Source: Numida meleagris (lineage: Eukaryota > Chordata > Aves > Galliformes > Numididae). From it: 64,000 bases of DNA. The position numbers and the translations under genes are program-made. The stretch spans positions 64,892,252-64,956,251 of the forward strand of contig NC_034413.1 in NCBI RefSeq assembly GCF_002078875.1. The letters are read 5' to 3'. Of the stretch, positions 38,950 through 51,700 are shown in pieces. A model generated the notes under the pieces. It was not told where the DNA came from. It did not search any database and saw only the letters and a list, made by a program, of their open reading frames with translations. Numbering within the stretch: the stretch's first letter is position 1; the number at the start of each line of letters is the position of its first letter.

Positions 38950-40267
38950 GTAAGTGTGTGTTCTAGATTACATGATAATCTGATCAAGGGTTTTTCTAAG
39001 ATGTCCAAACATTGTACTTCATAACGCTGCTCAATTGACAGTACTTCATACTGCAGGTTTTCTGCACAGATGGAGAAGAACATCTTTTGCTTGTAAGTTA
39101 TGAAATGGGACAAAATTTAAATTTTCAGTCACTTGGAAATGAAGTTATCTGCTTTTCTTTTTTCCTACATCTGTTTAGTAGCCATATATGTTATGCCTCA
39201 AGTTACACGTTAGCACTTGATTTTAAAAAATGTGTGGTTTTGCTGTTATGGAGGACCTTAGGAGACTTCTCAGTTGGCATGTTAGAGTTGTAAGAAATTC
39301 CTTGTGGAAGAATAACTTGCTTTGCTGATGAAGTGGAGACCTGCTCTGTTTATCTTTTTCTCTTTTCCATTCCACATTTATGTCCAGTCAATTTCCCTAA
39401 CATTTAAGATTATGTATGTGGTCGAAGGTTAAACTTAAGCTTAAGTATATCATATTTACCTCAGAGTAGAGAATATTCTTTTCATGAATTTCAGAGCTTT
39501 GTCTGGCAGTTTGTAGTACTTCCTGTCATCCATTTCATACAACGTGGCTCTTCAGTTTGTGTGTGTGTATGTATGAAGTAAAGCATGTAAAAGTGAATGA
39601 AGCGTATTACTAGAAAATAATATGAAAATAAAAATATAATCTAATATTACCTGAGGTGAGATTTCTTTTTAATCTGTTAGATTCACATCATACGTCTTAC
39701 TTTTTAGGTATTTTGAAGCTCACTTTCTTTCCTACTTACCTGTGTGCTTTTAGATTATCTGGAAAATTAGTAGAAAATCAGTCATCTAGATTTGTTTTCT
39801 TTTATAGTTGCCTTAATATTCTGCTATCAAAAATCAGGTTTTTTTGTAGGATGAGAAAATAATGATGGTTAGGTTGCAGCAGATTATATTTGCACCATTT
39901 TCTGTAGTTTTCATACTCATTTCTCTTTGGTGCATATTATGAAAATATTGTACTATGTGTCTTCTGATTTCTGTTACTACTTTTCCTCTGGGAAAAAAAA
40001 AAGAATGTTGGAGTTTATAAAAAGGTCCTTGCCAGTAAGGCTGAGAGTATCATCTGTAGCATAGCTAACAATTACATTGCTTTGTTGATTAAATTTAACA
40101 AGGAGCCCCTATTCTTCAGTTCTCCAGTAACTTCTACTGATGTGTGACTGCACTTTGAACTACACTGGTATTGTAATTTTATGGAGCAATGCAAGCTAAA
40201 TAAAGTGAATCTAGATAAATATTTGGGTTGAAGCCTTCCAAACAAGTAGAGGTCCTTTAAGGCATTC

Positions 40268-40807
40268 ACAGATCTGCAGAATGTTTGAGATTGGCAGGGA
40301 CCCATGGGTCCATCTGCTTCAACCTCTGCCCCAGCACCCAGAGCCAGGTGCCCAGGCCCGCATCTGGGTGGCTTTTGAAGATCTCCAAGGAGAAGACTGC
40401 ACAACCTCTTTGGGCTACCCACATTAGTGCTCTGTCACCCACACAGCACAGAAGGGCTTTCTGATGCTCAGATAAAACCTCTTGTGTTCCAGTTTGTGCA
40501 CATTGCCTCTTAGCCTGGCCCCGGACATCTCTGAAAATAGCAGTCTCTGTGCTCTTTGCAACCTCCCTCGGTTATTTGTACACCCTGATAAAGTCCCCCT
40601 GAGCCTCCTCTTCTTTAGGGTGAACAGTCCCGGCTCTCTCAGCCTCTCCTCATGGGAGAGATGCTCCTGTCTGCTGATCACTTGCTGGCATTCTGCTGAA
40701 ATCTCACCAGGAGCTCCAGTTCTCTGTTGTACTGGGAAGCACTCCAGGTGTGGCTTTACCAATGCTGAGTATAGGGAAAGGAGCACCTCTCTTGACCTGC
40801 TGGTGAA
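40268..40807 (-). mobile_element. CR1 LINE fragment, antisense to MGAT5
   Basis: The minus strand encodes the C-terminal CR1 ORF2 signature: LYSALVKPHLEC near its 5' end, then HEERLREPGLFTLKKRRLRG. It is followed by CR1 3' UTR sequence down to about 40268. It is 5'-truncated, with frames broken between the two blocks, so it is inactive. It is markedly more GC-rich than the flanks. The open frames at 40072-40422 (-), 40424-40786 (-) and 40482-40826 (+) are parts or shadows of it. Confidence 0.9.
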
Positions 40808-40973
40808 TTATTTGTATAAGCTTTAAAAACCCTCTATCCACTATTTAACAATTATCAGTGTCCTGTTATCTTGTACAGATGATTGATGTTAGGTGAAACA
40901 AATAAAAAATTAAAAAAAAAAAACGCAAACTTTATCTTTCTCCTGAAGTTGAAGGGTAACTACATTAATCTGT

Positions 40974-41003
40974 GCCCTAGCTAGGCCTGAGTGTACAGGA
41001 TAT
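40974..41003 (+). repeat. 30-bp direct repeat, copy 1 (copy 2 at 41586-41615)
   Basis: GCCCTAGCTAGGCCTGAGTG and the following 10 bases recur at 41586-41615 with one mismatch (C/T). The two copies bracket unique sequence, a CR1 tail and the N gap. Confidence 0.9.
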
Positions 41004-41417
41004 CCTTAATCTGAATTCCCCCTGCAATTTTTTGCCTATGACTTTTATTTCCTGTTCTAAATCCTGCTGTGGAACAAGTTGACTTGCTGCCAAACAATGG
41101 TCGAGTTCCCCTGGAGAAGTTACAGGCATTTGAAGGTGCGTGAAATAACTGTAAAATTTCTGTAAGTTAAAGCTAAATTTTGCATGGAAATTTCAAGGTC
41201 TATGAATAAAAAGAATGTTTAGTCTAAAGACAAGTTTAGACAAGTGTTTTCAAATTAAACTGTTTTGAAGGATGTGAAGTCATGTGAAAATGTAGTGGGA
41301 AAAGTGCTATGGTGAGTGGATGGCACTGTATTAAATAATACTGTATTAAACTGAGTAATATAGCCAGTTAGTCAGTGTTCTCCTTGGCATACCAAATGAT
41401 ATTTGATTACAAATTAT

Positions 41418-41495
41418 CACAGAATCACAGAATGACTTGGGCTGGAAAGGACCTCAAAGATCATCTAGTTTCTAGGCTCTCTCCTCCCACCCTTC
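41418..41495 (-). mobile_element. CR1 3' tail, antisense, interrupted by the assembly gap
   Basis: CACAGAATCACAGAATGACT, then ggctggaaaggacc, is the reverse complement of a CR1 3' end with its terminal octamer repeats. The element runs into the N stretch, so its 5' extent is unknown. Confidence 0.85.
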
Positions 41496-41550
41496 NNNNN
41501 NNNNNNNNNNNNNNNNNNNNNNNNNNNNNNNNNNNNNNNNNNNNNNNNNN
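41496..41550. other. Assembly gap (55 N)
   Basis: A run of N inside or beside the CR1 fragment. The true length is not shown. Confidence 1.
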
Positions 41551-41585
41551 CCCCCAGACCTCACACAACGTTACCAACCAAAAAA

Positions 41586-41615
41586 GCCCTAGCTAGGTCT
41601 GAGTGTACAGGATAT
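41586..41615 (+). repeat. 30-bp direct repeat, copy 2
   Basis: Matches 40974-41003 at 29 of 30 positions. It lies 36 bp after the gap, which suggests misassembly or a local duplication. Confidence 0.9.
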
Positions 41616-43814
41616 GCTCTTGCTTTTTAGCCTTTTTATTTCTTTTAATCTTATCTTCTGATTGCTATTAGTGAGCACAGTCATGATTCCTGTGTTCAAG
41701 AGTAAGTACTAAGTTTGCTTGATTTGGCCACTCTTACCCACTCAAAAATTGTTCAGTCATTCATTAATTTTGATTGCACATCTTGTTTGCTTTCTCACTT
41801 TTGTTTCTACTTTATATTGCCCTATCAGATCAGTGGATCAAACACTTCCTTTAAAAAGGTTGTACTTCAAATATACACACTAAGTATTAGATTTTTATAG
41901 TAGTAAATGGCTGTTTTGCAAAAATTATTTGAAATCTCTGCTTTGGCCCTCTCCTTCTCAGATTAGCCTCCAGGTGCTTTTTTGTTCTGGCAAGCAGTGT
42001 CTTATATCAATGTTTTGGTATTACTGTTAAAAGATTACAGTGTTAGCTGTTCTTCTCCTCATGTTTTGTATATGCCTTTGTGTACTATGTTTCTTCCTCA
42101 CTTTTTCCTGAATATTCCACCTTACCTTTCTTCCTAAATTTTCTTCCCCTGTTCCATGTTTTTGTTGGTGTTAAATCCCTGCTCCGCTCTTCTACCACTG
42201 CAGAATTACCACTAAGTGTCTTCTGGACTCCCACTGTGAAACATCACATTTTCATAAATGGTTCTTTTATCTTTCACTCTATTGCACCATGCCAATATTT
42301 AAAATTATATCAAGACAGTCCATATTATTAGCACATAAGATTCTAGTCTTCGGCAGACTAAAGAAAACACAATTACAAAAAAAAGCAACCATATTCTGTA
42401 TGGCTCCACTGAAGAAATAGGACTCCTTTGTATTAGGAGAAAAGAATCACAAGCTTTTTAAGCTTCTTATGCCAATCCTTATTTACTCTCACATTTGCAT
42501 AAAATTTGAGCTACTCCTAAGAAAAAGTCCAACGTTTTTTATGGCAAAACTACAACTGATGTTGGGACAGATTAATCTCTTTGAATGGATGTAGGAATTT
42601 TCTGTTACAGATCAGAAAGTTATTTGATTCTAAAGTTGTAGAAAGCAGAAGGGATATTATACATATATATGCATATGTATGTAATTATGTGGGAAAATAA
42701 TGTAAATTCATCATACCAAATTCCTTAATCCTGAGACAAAAGGTAAATGAACAAAGAACAATACTTTCATCTTATTTGGCTTGTTGACACTTGAGCTATA
42801 GATTTTTAATATGACAGTGGTCTATTTTTTCTCTTGCCTGTAATTCTTTTAACTTACCCAAGTGTTTGTGTTACCTTGAGAAAACTGAACAAAAGAAATA
42901 GAAAAGAAAATACATCACAAAACACTTTTTGGGTTGTTATGTATTATGCGAGCTCCAAGTATTACTTGTTGCTTTCCTTGCAAATGGAAGTGCCACATCT
43001 GATCAAATAGATAAGCAGAGACAGTCACAAACAGACTGAAGGAACAAGTGTTTTGGGTACATTTCAACATTTTGTACCAGTGCAGAACCTGGTTGTGGTG
43101 GAAGAGATGCAGAAGGTTTCCATACTGATTCAAAGCTGTGTCTTTTCTCGGAAGTGGAATTTTGTTTTCCAAATGACTGAGAATCTGACAGACCATTACG
43201 TTCTGTTCCTCTAAGAGCTCTTTACTATGGATTTAAGTCTTGTTATTGAAATAGTTAGGTAATACAGCAAAGACTTCCAGGTCCAATATCTCAGTCAAGT
43301 CTAATTCTGGCTTTGCTTTTAAATGAAAGTACTTTGTCCTTCGTTTCTCTTTTTTCCAACTTGATAATTTGACAGGTCCAGCTGATGTTGTAGATTGGAT
43401 GGGCAGTTTTGCAAAAACTGAATGATTTGGGGTGTGTTTTTGTGGTAGAGACAAGTTCTCAGGTTTTTCTTTGGATGTTCTAGTTGGAGAGCATATGGTA
43501 TGTGTCTATATAAAGGGACGGTGTGTTTGTCTGTGTAGAGCTCTGGAATAGCACCTGAAGGCAGATGATAGGTGCTTTTAAGATGCAGGCATTCATTGCT
43601 ATTTAAGTAACTTATTACTTGAGCTATTATAAAATATACATTTGCTCTGTTGTTCCTATGTGTATGCCCACATAGGTTCATACTTAGCCTTGAATGTAGG
43701 ATACATGTGTGAGTTGTACTGTGCTTTATAAAATACATGGGAAGACCAGTTACACATCAAGGGTAGCTTGTATCTAAGGCTGAGCAAAGCAGAGAACAAT
43801 AGTTCACTGATAAA

Positions 43815-43832
43815 GTGTGTGTGTGTGTGTGT
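43815..43832 (+). repeat. (GT)9 microsatellite upstream of MGAT5 coding exon 2
   Basis: Nine GT units end 86 bp before the exon (acceptor AG at 43917-43918). In the pre-mRNA this is a UG repeat, the known binding sequence of TDP-43 and of CELF-type proteins; an effect here is inference. Confidence 0.95.
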
Positions 43833-43918
43833 ATATTCCAGTCTCATTCTCATATCTATTTTTGATTCTGTCTGATAGCAGGCGTTCATTATTAAGCAAT
43901 CTATCTTTTCATTTGTAG

Positions 43919-44086
43919 ATTTGAAGAAAACCCTTGCTGTCTTGTTGGATAATATCTTGCAGCGCATTGGGAAACTGGAGTCCAAAGTGGAAAATCTTGT
44001 ACTAAATGGAACAGGAGCAAACTCTACCAACAATACTACCACTCCGGCTCCCAGCTTAGGAGCAGTCGAAAAGCTTAATGTAGCAG
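43919..44086 (+). CDS. MGAT5: MGAT5 coding exon 2: stem region with clustered N-glycosylation sequons
   Basis: The 168 nt exon completes codon 80 (G|AT, Asp) and encodes residues 81-135 plus one base of codon 136. The first half is an amphipathic helix with hydrophobics every 3-4 residues (L85, L88, I92, I96, L99, V103, L106), a likely coiled-coil stem. It is followed by a Thr/Asn/Pro-rich linker with sequons N109-G-T, N114-S-T, N117-N-T and N118-T-T; N117 and N118 overlap. The mammalian enzyme is glycosylated in the equivalent segment. The acceptor is ATTTGTAG (43911-43918) and the donor is GCAG|GTGAGT (44087-44092). Retention of the next intron would stop at TAG within four codons. Because the exon is 56 codons with phase 1 at both ends, skipping it keeps frame and recreates the same Asp codon. 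Confidence 0.95.
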
Positions 44087-47000
44087 GTGAGTAGAGCAGT
44101 ATTTATGGACTGCAGAATCTATATTTTCTCTCTCTATGCTATGGTTTTTTTCAGTTGCAGATATTTGAAATGTCTTAGAAAGCAAAGTTCAGAAGTCTAA
44201 CCCAAATCAATTGCACTCAACAGCACTGATCTTTTACAAGGTCAGAGAAGACTTTCTATGATAACTTGAACATATTGCAGAAAATAATATTCTCTGTCAA
44301 AAAGGTGTAGTCTACTTTATTAATAGTAAATATTTCATGCTTTTAAATGATTGCACATTGGAAAGGTGAAACTGGGCAGACATTTTCTTGCTAAGCTTGA
44401 TTACTTGGGTTGGTTAGCTAACCCATACAGCTCTGTAATGAGTCTGCTCTGCATTTCTGCTGTATGCACTTTACTGGTTGTTAACAAAAGGAAAATTTTT
44501 GTTATGTGTGTTACTGGCTACGATTTTTAAAAACTAATTTCTTACTGTAATAGCTCTTATGATTTGACACAGAGATGACCTACTATAGTACCTTCAACTT
44601 AAATATATATTTTAAAAAGTCATTTGAAAACATTGTTTTTTTTCTTCAGTGAGTGGACAGTTCACTAGCCTTAGAGCTTCTCAAAGCATTTCAGTGACCC
44701 TGTGTTGGCAGAATGTCTCGCTAGCCTCTTCACCCTTGTGACTCAGTCATGCAGGCTTCCCAGCTGTGAGTGTGGCTGGTACACTGACTTAAGTCTTACC
44801 GTTCATACTGCCTGGTCTATTGACCTGTCCTCCTATTAGTTTCTCTGCCACCAGTCAAAACAGGTATTGACTGTCCTGACCATAGTGAAGTCTGACTGCC
44901 CAACTAGTGATCTTTGTGGTCCTCAAAAAGAGCACAGAACAGAAGACCGAGGCCAACCTAAGTCTTGCCTGTGCTTGGCTTTCCTAGCAAAATAAATACT
45001 AATGTTGAGAGAGTGTGTTCAGATATTGCAAAACGGAGTAGATGTAAGCTTTGGTAGGGAAGTACCGTTGTCGGGAAGTCAGAGAGAGTGGCTGTGAAAT
45101 GATGACATGATTAAAGCATGCCAGCAGGCTTAAGTGTCTGCTTCTCTGTGTTATCAGCATTTGTTCATACTAGGATGTTCAACACCTATTATCTCTCAGT
45201 GAGAGAGGTCTTTTGTGTTTCATTTGCCAAAGAATATAGAAATATGCTCATAGGAATTTAGCAAAGCCCTTTGCATTCATTTTATACTACTGTTTACCTT
45301 GCAGTAACTTTTTTTTTCCCTAAGTCTCTGGCCCTTGATAGACTGAAGACAGATTAGAAACTAAAGCAATACAGCACTTGGAGACTGCTGACGGAGTGAG
45401 CCATGTTAATACCACAAGGAATACAACACTAGGTCTTAGTCATCCCTGGAACGTGAGTTAGTATAATACTGTTACAGTTTCAGGATTATAAATAAAATGA
45501 AAAATGACCCTATATATTTACCTTTTATAGTCGGACAAAAGAGAGATTTGATGCTGCTATTTCAGTAGGTTTGCAGATAAGTGGTAGGAGTAAACTCATG
45601 TTGTTGCCTCTTCTTTTGTAGGCAAAGGACCGTTGTTTTTGTCTGACCAGAAAACACATTTCATCAGTTCTTAGAACAAATGAATTTTGTTGTTCTTGGA
45701 GTCAATAAGTGTAACAGTTTTAATACTCACAAGCAAACTTTAAGAAGCTTGGTAGAAGTTTTCAGGCTTCAGTATCTGTAGCTTTTTGCTGCCTGGGGCT
45801 TGATCTGTGGCAAAGAATGCTATTTGTCTTACTAGAGTTTCAGTTTTTGTCTCTTGATGCCCTAAATTTGAAATGTCGAAGCACCTGTAGTAAAGAGCAA
45901 GAACAGAAAAACCTTTAAGAAGCAGTTACTTAACTTCTGATTATATATTGTACTGGTGCCTGTTTGGATGGTGTCACTGTTCTGGATGGATAGCACCAAT
46001 GGGCTAATCCTCATGTATTTGCTAGTTAAAGTGCTTACTATTTGTCCATTTGAAGCAACATGTGGAAATTCATCAGAAGTACTTCCAAATGGAAGTGAAA
46101 AATAGGTTTCTGCTTCTGTCTTCACAGTAGTTTCCTGACAGTAACAAACTGTAGAAGTTACATAGTTACTGCATTGAATTCAGAAAATAAACCTAGTAAG
46201 TAAATGTTGCAATTGCCCATGCTAAGTATTGCTGAGGCTTTCATTTAAAAAAAAAAAAGCCCTTTTTTATCTACAAGCTAGGAGAAACAGAAAAATTATT
46301 AGTAAGCATTTATCCTTCCAAACCCTGTCTGCAAGTGGAACCATTTTTTTTAGGTACATGCCTGTAATTCAGAAAACAAGAATTGTTTCTGAATGCTGGA
46401 TGGAGGATTGTGATAATGGAACAATTCTAGTTTAGTTTCAGAATCCAGTAACCAGAATCAGTTGTGGTTTTTTGTATTGATTTTATCTGAATGTAATAAA
46501 CATGGCAGCTATGTAGCAATGACTCAGATTTATGGACTGCAAAATTCCTTATATTAAGGAAGATTAAGGGCACTGACAATTGGACCATATTGGGATTTCT
46601 TTTTTTTTAATTTTCCATATCTATTCACAATATCTGTATAGACAACCAGAACAGTAGTACAAATTAGAATTCTATTTATCATATTTAAATGTACGTTGTC
46701 TTCTTCCTGTTCACTTGTATGTTGTTTTTAGCCTAGATGCATATTTGTGTTTGAGTATGGAAGTAGTCCACATAATACTAAAGAGGGTGTGTTTTGAGAA
46801 ATGGTTGCCAGTTGCAGTTGCTGAAAAAGTGGTTGAAAAATCACCTTCTTTAAAAATGCTGCAGTGTTTCTCAACAAGCTGAGGCCAGAGGATATTTAAT
46901 TTTGCCCATGCACTTGTTGGCTGTAAAGCATCTGCTGGTCCAGGAAAGTTCTAATGTATAACTGAGAAACTTGCAGGGCTGCTTCTATGTACTGCATGTA

Positions 47001-48697
47001 AGCTAAACCACCTTTGGCTACCACATTCTCTTGATATTGAATCTGTCATCTTCTTTCTAGTGGGGAAAAAAAAGTAAAACTACAAATTTTCTGTGTACTT
47101 TTGTGATATTTTGATATTCTTTCATCGATATCCATATCCGGACATTGAATTGTGACAGCAGCTGCCTGAACAGATCTGCTGTGTGTTTGTTAGTGGGCAG
47201 CAGGTGCCTGTAGCTCTATGATGGGGTTAATAAAGGGATACACAGCCTTTACAGCCTCAAATATGTAGAAACAGATGAAGAACATCGCCTGAATCATGTA
47301 AATGAGAAAAGACCTAATAAATAATCTTGTTACTTTTTGTAGCTACTTTTAAAACATCTGGAACTACTATATGAGGTCATTTGAAGGGCAATTGAAGATC
47401 ATCTTAAGCTTTTATCAACATCTTCTATAGGTTTTCTTGAGAAGTAAATGATAGCACCAGTACCAAAATGATGAAGTGGGCAAATTTGTTTAGGAAGAGA
47501 TAAAACATCCAGAAAGTATCTGAGTATCAAAGATTTAAAATAAAATAAACCAGTGTTCAACAAACAGTATGTAGACTAACTGTGGCAAATGTTGGATAAT
47601 ATGAGCCACAGAGTCCAGAGGTCCAGATGGATGTTGAAATGGGAGGATTTGCAACTTGGAGTGTTATACAAAAATCATAAATTACATCATAAAATTATCA
47701 ACTCATAAAGGATTGAGCAATGCCTTCTGTGAAGGAGCCTGTCAGTGAAGGAAAAAAAATGCAGTTTTGAACAATCATCTATCTTTATTTGAAGATTAGT
47801 AATACAACCAGAACCTGAATTAAATCTGCCTAGCGGTAGCCATCATGGCTATTTATCTCTTGTAACAGCCTAATAGGAAGCCACAAACATTTCTAAAACA
47901 GTTTTGGTCAATCCTTTAGGCTCCTGTGGTCAAAGCATAGGCTAAATTTATGTGATAGATATTACTTGGCACAGAGCCCATGAGAGTTAGTGTAGCAGTC
48001 TCATTATCATGCTGAAACCCAAGATAGGCTGCTGTTTGGACATTACTTAGCATAACTAAAATTTATTCTTTGAACAATATTTATAACTGTACTTTGGGGC
48101 AGATGGACAAACATCCTAGGAATATGACTCAGAGTGCTTAAAATTTAGGGGCTGTGTGGAATTAGTTATTCATCACTTTCTAAAAGTCTCCTTACCCGTT
48201 ATGCTCTCTGTTTGGCAAGGCATGGAGAAACGTAGTTGTTGTGTTTTTTTGTTTTCATTTTTTTTTTTATTGTTCGACCTCTGGCTGTAAAGTGTGCTGT
48301 AGAATTGAGGCAGCAGTGTTGAAATCTGCAGCAGAAGATATCACTTCATAGTGATGTGTGGAGTTCTTGGCACATTAAATGATCTGAAGAAAATCCATCT
48401 GGATTATACTCGTTCATGATAAGGTGGTAACGGTGGGAGGAAATGTTGAGGATTTAGCAAGGGCTGTAACTTGGCTCCCTCTGAAGTAGGTAAACTCCAA
48501 ACTTATGTTTGATTCGTTCTTCAGTTCTCTCAACTTAGAGACCAGAGTCTCTCTCTTCCTTTTTGGATTTTCAGACAACTTACATGTAGAATGTACTGAC
48601 TGTTCATATCTGTATTTTGTTTAGTTTTGGTGTTTGTAGTGTGTTGCTATATCTGGTTTCTTCCTCTTAGTTTTGCAGAATCTTTCATTGAGAAGTC

Positions 48698-48763
48698 TGG
48701 GTTGATGACTGGACTAGATGATCTTAGTGGTCTCTTCCAACCTGAATGATATCATGATTCTAG
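48698..48763 (+). mobile_element. CR1 3' tail, sense
   Basis: ggactagatgatcttagtgg, then tctcttccaacctgaatgat, ending with atgattcta, is a typical CR1 3' end. Only the tail is recognisable; it may extend some tens of bases upstream. Confidence 0.8.
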
Positions 48764-51700
48764 AACAAACTAGCTACTCTTTTCTTTTGGTTTGAGTGAA
48801 AGCATAATGGAGTGGGAGCTCTTTCTCAAATATTTTTAATCCTAACCCCAAAGGGGTTGAGCATGGGATCTCTGCTCGAGGATGATGAGAGCTGATGGAC
48901 TGCACAGATGATGTTAAAAAGCAAAGCTGTGTGGCAGCTTGAATAGCTTGAGTAAGATTTTGTGTTCCTTTTTTCCCCCTTCTTTAGATCCATGTGTAAA
49001 ATTATAAGCATGCTTTCCTTATTCTTCTTCCTTCCTCAGAAACGTCAAGCAACCTTGTTTATTTGACACTGACAATTTTCAACTACTTTTTCAGAACCTC
49101 AGATTTGTGAAAGAGTAAAATGTTGAGAGATGTTTACAAGACTTCAGCTGATTGGTGTCAGATGCAGTGAAGTCTTTTTTTCTTTCTGTCTCCTCTGCTT
49201 GCATTTGTCCAAGTTTTTTGGAAAAGCTTTAGAGAGATTTGGTAGCCACCTTCTCTGGATTTGCAAGGAATAATATTTTCTTGTTTACGTAAGCAGGTAC
49301 CAATCTAAACATAGGTGCATAGCAGATAAGAGTTTTTCTCAACTTTAAACGGGAAGCCTTGAGCCACTGCCAGTAATAACACGCTGGGTAAATCTTAAAT
49401 TACTGTTTTTAAGATGATAAAATAGAAACAGGTAAATGTGAAATCATGGCACTCTCAAGCAGAGCTTCTCCACAGCGCAGCTTCTGTTGCAGCTGAATGG
49501 TTGGATCCATGTGACAGGCACAAGATCAGCTTCATTTAGGCAATTTGGTTTTTAACACTAGGGCTTTTCTAGGATAAACCATTGGTAAGTTTCACGGCTT
49601 TGTGGGATAGAATTCCACTAAGCATATCTCATCACATAGCACAGTCTCCTTGCACAAAAATAATCAGAGAGTCTGTCCTGTTTTTTTTGTGATTTTTTTT
49701 CAGATAAGCAGCGTGTGTGAGTTTTGTGTGAGATTTAATGTAGGTTTTGTTTTTAACTGCAAACCCTTGCTGTGTACTTCAGATAGCTGAGACTAATTTA
49801 ATTTAAGGAAACTGTTCCAATTCCTCATTCTTTAGAACACTGCTAAACAATAATGGTATTAATAATGAATATGCATGTTACAAAACATTTTTCTAAATAA
49901 AGATGTTGACTTAAAGTAAGGGTGAAGGTACTCTTGAGACCGCTGACTTTGTGCTTCCGTGCATGTTCAGTGGAAAAAAAAAATTGTAATTGTCACTATC
50001 TATCTTAGATGGTGTAATAGCACAGAAAACTGTGCCAGTCTGGTTGTTTACTAAGTGTTCTTTTGCACTGAAATATATGACTTAAGAAGATTTTAATAGT
50101 ATGCCTTTGGTCCCATAAAAAAGAGCAAATGAAGGTTCATGTCAAATTCCCCCCTGCTCCCCCCTTGAATGTAGATGGTTCTTGGAGAGCTCCTTCCAAG
50201 ACTAAGAGCGGTTCCATATCAGGATACTGGATGTAGCATTACTGAATAAGGGAGAATATTTTTAGTGTATCTGTTCATAGCTTCCAGAGCATTTCTAGCT
50301 TATGTATTAACATGTTCTGGTGTATAGGCTGTTGAATTCTCTTTAACAACTTGAGTGACTTTAAAGATGTTAAGACTAATTTGGCTGCAGACTTCAGTAT
50401 TTGTCATCTAAGAGATGATGGCATGGATGCCTGTCAGATATCTGGCACCTTTGTGAATATGTAGCAAGGCAGACTGACAAGTCAGCTTCAGCAATGCTGA
50501 AAACAGGCATTTTTATTTAATGTTACTATGGTGAAACGAATGTTTGTCTTCGTGTTTCCATGTACTTCATCCTGCGGGCTTTGGGGTGACATACTGAAAG
50601 CTTCTAGGTGGGAAGGAAGACTCAGGTAACTTCATGATCGGTTGATTTATTTCCATGGCTCTTTCCAGTGAACTTTGTTATGCACAGGAGAGGTTCATTT
50701 AACTGCAACCATAGCTTATCCCGTAGTTCTGTGCTTGCAGAGGCAAACTTAATAAGAAGCTCAAGTATTGTATGTTGGTTTGAATTTCCAAAGCTGCCCT
50801 GTCTTAAGAGGACCGCAGAAGGCTTTTCTTCAGCTAAAATAGCAGGTATAATATTATCCATGGTCATGCATTGAAAAACAAACTAGTCCTCACAAAACAT
50901 CATGGTGTACCGGACACAATAGGATGTGGGCTGCACTGCTTCTAACAGCCAAGATTACAGCTTTCTCAGGATATGCTTTGCTTGGGCTCATTTATTGTGC
51001 CTTATCCATTGTGTTCTTTTTCCACATGACATATAATGGCAAGCAGCTTTTCCCACTTTTCTGAGAATTGTGTGTTTTCAAGCCTTCCCGTTGCAGCACG
51101 GTATAATGACTGTGCAGAGGACCACACATGACCATTTTCCACTGCAGCACTAAGCTGTATTAGTAATGCTGAAAGGGGCTGTTAGTGGTCCCCTGGGCTG
51201 CATTTTGATTAACCACTTGACTGCTACTTGAAATCTCCTAACATCGCATCGATTTCAGTAGTGTTAATGGAACACAGCAGCACAGCTGGTGTGAGGATGG
51301 ACTAGCAGTAGGAAAGTTAATTTTCTCTAAATCATACCAATGCTTTTGCAACTGAAGATTCTAAAATGTTAGTGGAAAGCATTTTGTGCTCTGCATTTAA
51401 AATTACTGTAACCTTTTGCTGATTTCTTTGAATACATCGATAGTTCTTTCAGCTCACACTGCAAATTCTCTCTCTTACCAGCTGGAGAGGAAAATGTGAA
51501 TTAAATTCAGAATGTGTTAATTAGCAGGAGAAGAGGAGGGAGATCTTGTGCAAACAAAAAAAAGCTTTAACTGGAGCGTTGCTTCTAACCTTAAATGCCA
51601 GATTTCTGAACAGACTTAGAAGCAAAAAGAGAAGATTCCATGAATTGAAGTAAGAATAGCACATTGATTGATTGATCAAAAGCAGAAAAAGAGATGATTA

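Larger units (their letters stand above)
38950..43918 (+). other. MGAT5: MGAT5 intron between coding exons 1 and 2
   Basis: The intron is 4,969 bp, phase 1, with ends GTAAGT...TTTGTAG. It contains an antisense CR1 fragment (40268-40807), a second antisense CR1 3' tail (41418-41495) running into a 55-N assembly gap, a 30-bp direct duplication bracketing the gap, and a (GT)9 tract 86 bp before the acceptor. ORFs on both strands within 40072-40826 belong to the CR1. The remainder shows no coding evidence. Confidence 0.85.

Noticed and set aside
40424..40826. ORFs of 114-120 codons on both strands
   Set aside because: They are the CR1 ORF2 C-terminal remnant and its antisense shadow, not a host gene.
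43319..43738. Longest ORF in the window (139 codons, minus)
   Set aside because: Composition looks random, with no family resemblance, and it lies in an MGAT5 intron. Kept only as part of a low-interest cluster.
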